Positions 37,174-40,826 of a stretch of 40,826 nucleotides of DNA are shown one piece after another. Location of the stretch: contig NZ_JACHLK010000028.1 in the NCBI RefSeq assembly GCF_014207955.1, forward strand, positions 1 through 40,826. The letters run 5' to 3'. The stretch comes from Acidovorax soli. Lineage in GTDB: Bacteria > Pseudomonadota > Gammaproteobacteria > Burkholderiales > Burkholderiaceae_C. Position 1 is the stretch's first letter, and every line of letters begins with the position of its first letter. The notes under the pieces are model-generated. The model saw only the letters and a program-made list of their open reading frames with translations, was not told the DNA's origin and did no database searches. The translations under genes were made by a program, and so were the position numbers.

Positions 37174-40100
37174 ATGTCCCGACTTCCTGCCCGACACACG
37201 ACGACCCTGCGCCTGCGCCATTGGCTGGTGCCCTTGCTGCTGCTGGCGGCAGCGGCCGGCAGTGCCCAGGCCGCCATCTGCCGCGCAGCGCCCACGGCCA
37301 GTGGTGCCGCCGATGGCAGCACCTGGGCCGATGCGATGACCCTGCCCGCCGCGCTGGCGGCCAGTGGCTGCGATGAGATCTGGCTGCGCCAGGGCCTGTA
37401 CAAGCCCGGCGGCGCGCGCACCGACAGCTTTGGGATCAACCGGCCACTGCAGTTGTATGGCGGCTTTGCCGGCGGCGAGACGCTGCGCGCGCAACGCAAT
37501 ACCAACAGCCGGCTGACGGTGCTGTCGGGCGACATCGGCGGGGACGACACGGCCGATGCCAACGGCATCGTGCTGGACGCCAGCAGCATCACCGGCAACA
37601 ACAGCTACAACGTGGTGCGCATCGGCACCTACGGCGGCCCGGGCAATGGCAGCTATACCCCGGCCAACACGGTGATCGACGGGCTGAGCATCACCGCCGG
37701 CCACGCGAATGACACGACCGTCCGTGGCGGTGGCGGCCTGTACTGCAATGGCTCGGGCGCCGGCAGGGTCTGCAGCCCGCGCATTGCCAATGTCACCTTC
37801 AGCGGCAACCGCGCCTGGATCAACGGGGGGGCAATCTATGCCCATGCCGATGACGGTGGCACCAGCAGCCCCGAGATCAGCCGCAGCAGCTTCAGCGGCA
37901 ACCGCTCCGACAACCAGGGTGGGGCCATCATGCTGCTGGCGGTGGATGGCGGTACGGTGAGCGCCAGCCTGCGCGACTCGACGTTTTCCGGCAATGGGGC
38001 CAACAGCGGCGGGGCGGTCTTCGTGCAGGTCTCGGGCGCTGGCACCAGCACCACCACGGTCGCGCACAGCGCGTTCATCGGCAATACGGCGACGACCTTT
38101 GGCGGAGCGATCACTGCGAGCAGCAGCACCCAGCTGGCCGTCCAGTCCTCGGTTCTGTGGGGCAACAGCGCCGCAACGTCCGGCGCTTCCATACACACGG
38201 ATGGGACACTTGACCCCCTGGACGGCAATCTGTTGGAAAACGGTTGCTCCGGCGTCAATGTCACCAGCGGGTCCTGCACCGGCAGCCCGCTGACCGCAGA
38301 TCCGCTGCTGGGCGCGCTGGCTGATAACGGCGGCCCGACCTGGTCGCGCCTGCCCGGCGCGGGCAGCCCGCTGCTGGCTGCGGCCACCTGCAGTGCAGGC
38401 GCGACCGACCAGCGCGGCGTGGCCCGGCCCACGGGCGCGGGCGCCTGCGCGATCGGCCCGGTGGAAGTGCTGGCCAGCCTGCCTGCCGACCCGGGCCTCT
38501 TCACCGCCAGCAGCGGGCAGGTGCGCCAGGTCACCCTGTCCTGGGACGCCACCGCGGGTGCTGTGGACTATGTGGTTACGCGCGATGGCGGCACGGCGGC
38601 CTGCACCACCTCGGCCACCTCGTGCGTGGTCACGGGCCTGGGCAATGGCGCGAGCCCCAACTTCAGCCTGGTGGCGCGCAATGAGGCGGGCACCAGCGCC
38701 ACGCCGCAACTGACCTCGGGCTCCACCCTGGCGCTGCCGGCCGCTGCCAGCGGCCTGGTGGCCACCCCGGGCGTGCGCCAGATCACGCTGACATGGGCCG
38801 CGTCTGGCGGGGCCGACCGTTATGTGGTCACCGACACCACGGGTGGCGGCAGCACCGAGGTGTGCAACACCACCAGCCTGGGCTGCATTGTCGGCAGCCT
38901 GGCCAATGGCGCCAGCTACGACCTGCGCCTGGTGGCACGCAATGCGGCGGGCGACAGCGCCACGCCGGCCACCACCACGGCCGCCACCTTCGCGCTGCCC
39001 GGCGCACCAGCCACTGCCTCGGCCGTGGCGGGCGAGGGGCAGGCCACCATCAGCTGGACGGCCCCGGCCGCGCTGGGGGGCGGCAGCCTCACGCACTACA
39101 GCGTGAGCGGCAGCCCCGGGGGCAGCTGCACGCCGGGCCTGGCGCTCACCTGCACCATCACCGGGCTGGCGGCGGGCGTGGCGCATACCTTCACGGTCAC
39201 GGCCACCACCACGGTGGGCACGGGCGTGGGCCGGACCGCTTCGGCCACGCCGTATGCGCCAGCGCCTGCGGGCCCCAGCGAGACCAGCGTCACCGGCCCC
39301 GGCGTGGTGACCATCACCGATCCCTCGCTGCCCATCGTGGTCGGCCCCGGTGGCGCTGGCGCCACCCTGGTGCTGCCGGGCACCGGCACCACGCCGGTGG
39401 TGCTGCAGATCGTGGTCAACGGCCAGCCCCTGGCCGTCACGGCGCTGCCGGGCACGCAACTGCAAGTAGTCCAGGTCAACGGCCAGAGCGTGCTGGTGCT
39501 GGTGGTGTTGCAGGGCGCTGCGTCCATGGCCAGCAGCAGCGCGGGCCAGCCCATGGCCCTGGCTGGCACGGTGCTGCTCAGCTCGGGTGTGGCGGGCACG
39601 CGCATCGACGCGCAGCCGCTGACCGTGGCCGTGGTCAGCGGTTCGCTGGTGCCGCCTGCTGGTGTACTGCCCGAACTGGGGGGCAAGGGCCTGCTGGCGG
39701 GTGAGCGCCTGTTGGTGGATGCGCAGGGCCGGCTCGTGACCATCTCGCTGGGCTCGATTGCGGGCGATGCGCAGCAGGTGGGCGATGCCATGGGGTTCAG
39801 CAACCTGCCGGCTGCGATCACGGTGGAGGCCAAGGCCTTTGCCCGCCTGGGCGGCCCGGTGGCACGCCTGGCTGGCGCGAACCTGGCCCAGGGCCTGGAG
39901 ACCGCGCCCACCGGTGTGGTGCTGGTGCGCGATGGTGCCCAGGTCTTCCAACTGCTGCCCGTGCTGCCCGTCACCGTCGACGCGCGCCTGCCCGATGGCC
40001 TGTCGTTCACACCCCTGGGCCTGCTGCGCTGGGTGCGCGGTGGTGTGGTGGTGCAGTTCGCGCCGGCTGTGGCGGACCTGGCCGGCCTGGCCAGTGCGGT

Positions 40101-40551
40101 GGCGGCGGTGCTGCCGGATGCCAGGATCAAGCTGGGTGCCGAGGGCGTGCTGCAGTTGGCCACTGGCGGCCAGACCTATGTGCTCAGGCCCGACTGGACC
40201 GGCGCTGGTACCGCTGCGGGCGCACCGCGCATCGGTGTGGACGGGCAGGGGCGCATTGTGTTCCAGATCGGCAATGGCGCTGGGCAGTTGCTGCTGCCAT
40301 CGCTGCTGAACGCCACGCAGGCCAATGGGATCTTCACCGCTGCGATACCCGGCGCCACGCTGGCTGTGCAGCCGGGCAGCAGCGACGGGGCATTCACGCT
40401 CACGCTGGGCGGCCAGGTGTGGCGCCTGGTGCCGCTGTGGGTGCTGCCTGCTGGCAACGATGCGGGGCAGACGGTTCCGTGGCGCATGGGGAGTGATGGG
40501 GTGCTGTATCTGAAGTTGGGGACGCAGGTGCAGGGGGTGGTGTTGGATTGA
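37174..40551 (+). CDS. Secreted beta-helix/fibronectin-III protein with novel C-terminal repeats
   Basis: 1125 residues. Signal peptide 1-33 (R-R-H-like start, L-L-L-L-A-A-A-A-G, cleavage at A-Q-A). Residues 50-430 are a right-handed parallel beta-helix of the choice-of-anchor Q type, with repeated S-G-N-R, G-G-A-I-Y and F-S-G-N motifs. Three fibronectin-III domains follow (about 437-520, 522-606, 608-694), each beginning with Q-V/I/A-T-L/I-S/T-W. The last 430 residues are beta-rich and unrecognised; they contain two related units (about 985-1043 and 1068-1125: G-G-Q-x-Y/W-x-L-x-P-x-W). ATG 37174 was chosen for the signal peptide; ATG 37132 is possible. Likely a cell-surface or extracellular adhesin or polysaccharide-binding protein. 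Confidence 0.75.
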   Translation: MSRLPARHTTTLRLRHWLVPLLLLAAAAGSAQAAICRAAPTASGAADGSTWADAMTLPAALAASGCDEIWLRQGLYKPGGARTDSFGINRPLQLYGGFAGGETLRAQRNTNSRLTVLSGDIGGDDTADANGIVLDASSITGNNSYNVVRIGTYGGPGNGSYTPANTVIDGLSITAGHANDTTVRGGGGLYCNGSGAGRVCSPRIANVTFSGNRAWINGGAIYAHADDGGTSSPEISRSSFSGNRSDNQGGAIMLLAVDGGTVSASLRDSTFSGNGANSGGAVFVQVSGAGTSTTTVAHSAFIGNTATTFGGAITASSSTQLAVQSSVLWGNSAATSGASIHTDGTLDPLDGNLLENGCSGVNVTSGSCTGSPLTADPLLGALADNGGPTWSRLPGAGSPLLAAATCSAGATDQRGVARPTGAGACAIGPVEVLASLPADPGLFTASSGQVRQVTLSWDATAGAVDYVVTRDGGTAACTTSATSCVVTGLGNGASPNFSLVARNEAGTSATPQLTSGSTLALPAAASGLVATPGVRQITLTWAASGGADRYVVTDTTGGGSTEVCNTTSLGCIVGSLANGASYDLRLVARNAAGDSATPATTTAATFALPGAPATASAVAGEGQATISWTAPAALGGGSLTHYSVSGSPGGSCTPGLALTCTITGLAAGVAHTFTVTATTTVGTGVGRTASATPYAPAPAGPSETSVTGPGVVTITDPSLPIVVGPGGAGATLVLPGTGTTPVVLQIVVNGQPLAVTALPGTQLQVVQVNGQSVLVLVVLQGAASMASSSAGQPMALAGTVLLSSGVAGTRIDAQPLTVAVVSGSLVPPAGVLPELGGKGLLAGERLLVDAQGRLVTISLGSIAGDAQQVGDAMGFSNLPAAITVEAKAFARLGGPVARLAGANLAQGLETAPTGVVLVRDGAQVFQLLPVLPVTVDARLPDGLSFTPLGLLRWVRGGVVVQFAPAVADLAGLASAVAAVLPDARIKLGAEGVLQLATGGQTYVLRPDWTGAGTAAGAPRIGVDGQGRIVFQIGNGAGQLLLPSLLNATQANGIFTAAIPGATLAVQPGSSDGAFTLTLGGQVWRLVPLWVLPAGNDAGQTVPWRMGSDGVLYLKLGTQVQGVVLD

Positions 40552-40639
40552 GCGGGCTTCTTTCTGTGCTCTTTCTGTGCAGTTGAAGTGTTGTTGTTGA
40601 TGGTTGCTGTTTGCCTGGTTTGAGGGCGGGGGCCGGGAT

Positions 40640-40826
40640 GTGCGCCCGGCGGCGCACCTACTTTCTTTTTGCGCAAAAAGAAAGTAGGCAAAGAAAAGGC
40701 GCCCCGCTGTCTGCGTCCCTCCGCTTCGCTACGGGCAACCTGCGATGCTCGGTCCTGGGGTGGCGTCGCGGAACTCGCTTCGTTCTTCGAACTCCGCTCA
40801 AACATCCGCGACGAGTCAGCGAAGTA
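40640..40826. repeat. Structured intergenic repeat, right copy (partial)
   Basis: Reverse-orientation copy of the left repeat. It contains a perfect 32-bp palindrome (40657-40688: 16-base arms CCTACTTTCTTTTTGC and its complement, no loop). GGCGCC, CCCGCTG, CCTGCGATGC and GGGGTGG blocks then match the left copy's reverse complement in order. It continues past the window edge. The palindrome may also stop transcription of the large secreted-protein gene. Confidence 0.7.

Noticed and set aside
36778..39951. A 1057-codon open frame on the minus strand opposite the secreted beta-helix gene
   Set aside because: It has His/Gln/Arg/Gly-rich composition without motifs, opposite a gene with a signal peptide and clear domains; it is a GC-driven shadow.
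1..40826. CRISPR array, tRNA, rRNA or transposase genes
   Set aside because: I found no regularly spaced direct repeats, no cloverleaf-like sequence and no transposase motif in either strand on reading.

Overview
The window is GC-rich throughout. GTG and TTG starts appear beside strong purine-rich ribosome binding sites, intergenic DNA is short, and many proteins resemble Burkholderiales families (FecI/FecR/TonB-receptor sets, PepSY-TM plus DUF3649, UPF0158). This points to a betaproteobacterium, most likely a member of the Comamonadaceae such as Acidovorax, Delftia or a relative. The genus is inferred, not proven. It is chromosomal accessory DNA: I found no rRNA, tRNA, phage structural gene, transposase or CRISPR array.

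Layout. Positions 1-285 and 40640-40826 are two diverged copies, in opposite orientation, of a highly structured intergenic repeat. 465-4680 holds a DUF2939 protein, an overlapping pair of unknown minus-strand genes, a cupin-DUF2867 fusion behind a near-consensus promoter with an operator-like palindrome in its spacer, and an Imm10/UPF0158 pair. 4696-7511 (minus) is a tandem array of four paralogous PsbP/DcrB-like proteins, three with signal peptides. 7736-8348 holds two very small genes and a candidate small RNA with an exposed anti-Shine-Dalgarno-like C-rich stretch. 8381-10341 is an MFS exporter divergent from a TetR regulator, with two identical operators between them. 10437-14158 holds a secreted nuclease, a serine hydrolase coupled to a membrane protein, a Sel1 protein and a small lipoprotein.

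14204-18340 (minus) and 25155-29284 (plus) are two complete FecI-FecR-TonB-receptor cell-surface signalling systems. Both receptors have the N-terminal signalling (STN) domain, and both receptor promoters carry the same 39-nt block at identical internal spacing, which I read as the ECF sigma promoter. A third receptor (22770-24911), without STN, is divergent from the second sigma gene; the space between them holds two Fur-box-like sites. After the last receptor come a PepSY-TM reductase-like protein and a DUF3649 membrane protein, separated from it by a short MITE-like inverted-repeat element of lower GC. 18592-22733 holds a DUF1330 protein, a DUF3592 membrane protein and a large lipoprotein.

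31374-35023 has two divergent periplasmic PepSY proteins, one in an operon with an OmpR-type response regulator and a histidine kinase. 35036-36748 (minus) has a VOC protein, an AraC regulator and a small coiled-coil protein. 37174-40551 encodes a 1125-residue secreted beta-helix/fibronectin-III protein with a repeated C-terminal module that I do not recognise. The overall theme is iron-siderophore uptake and envelope functions.
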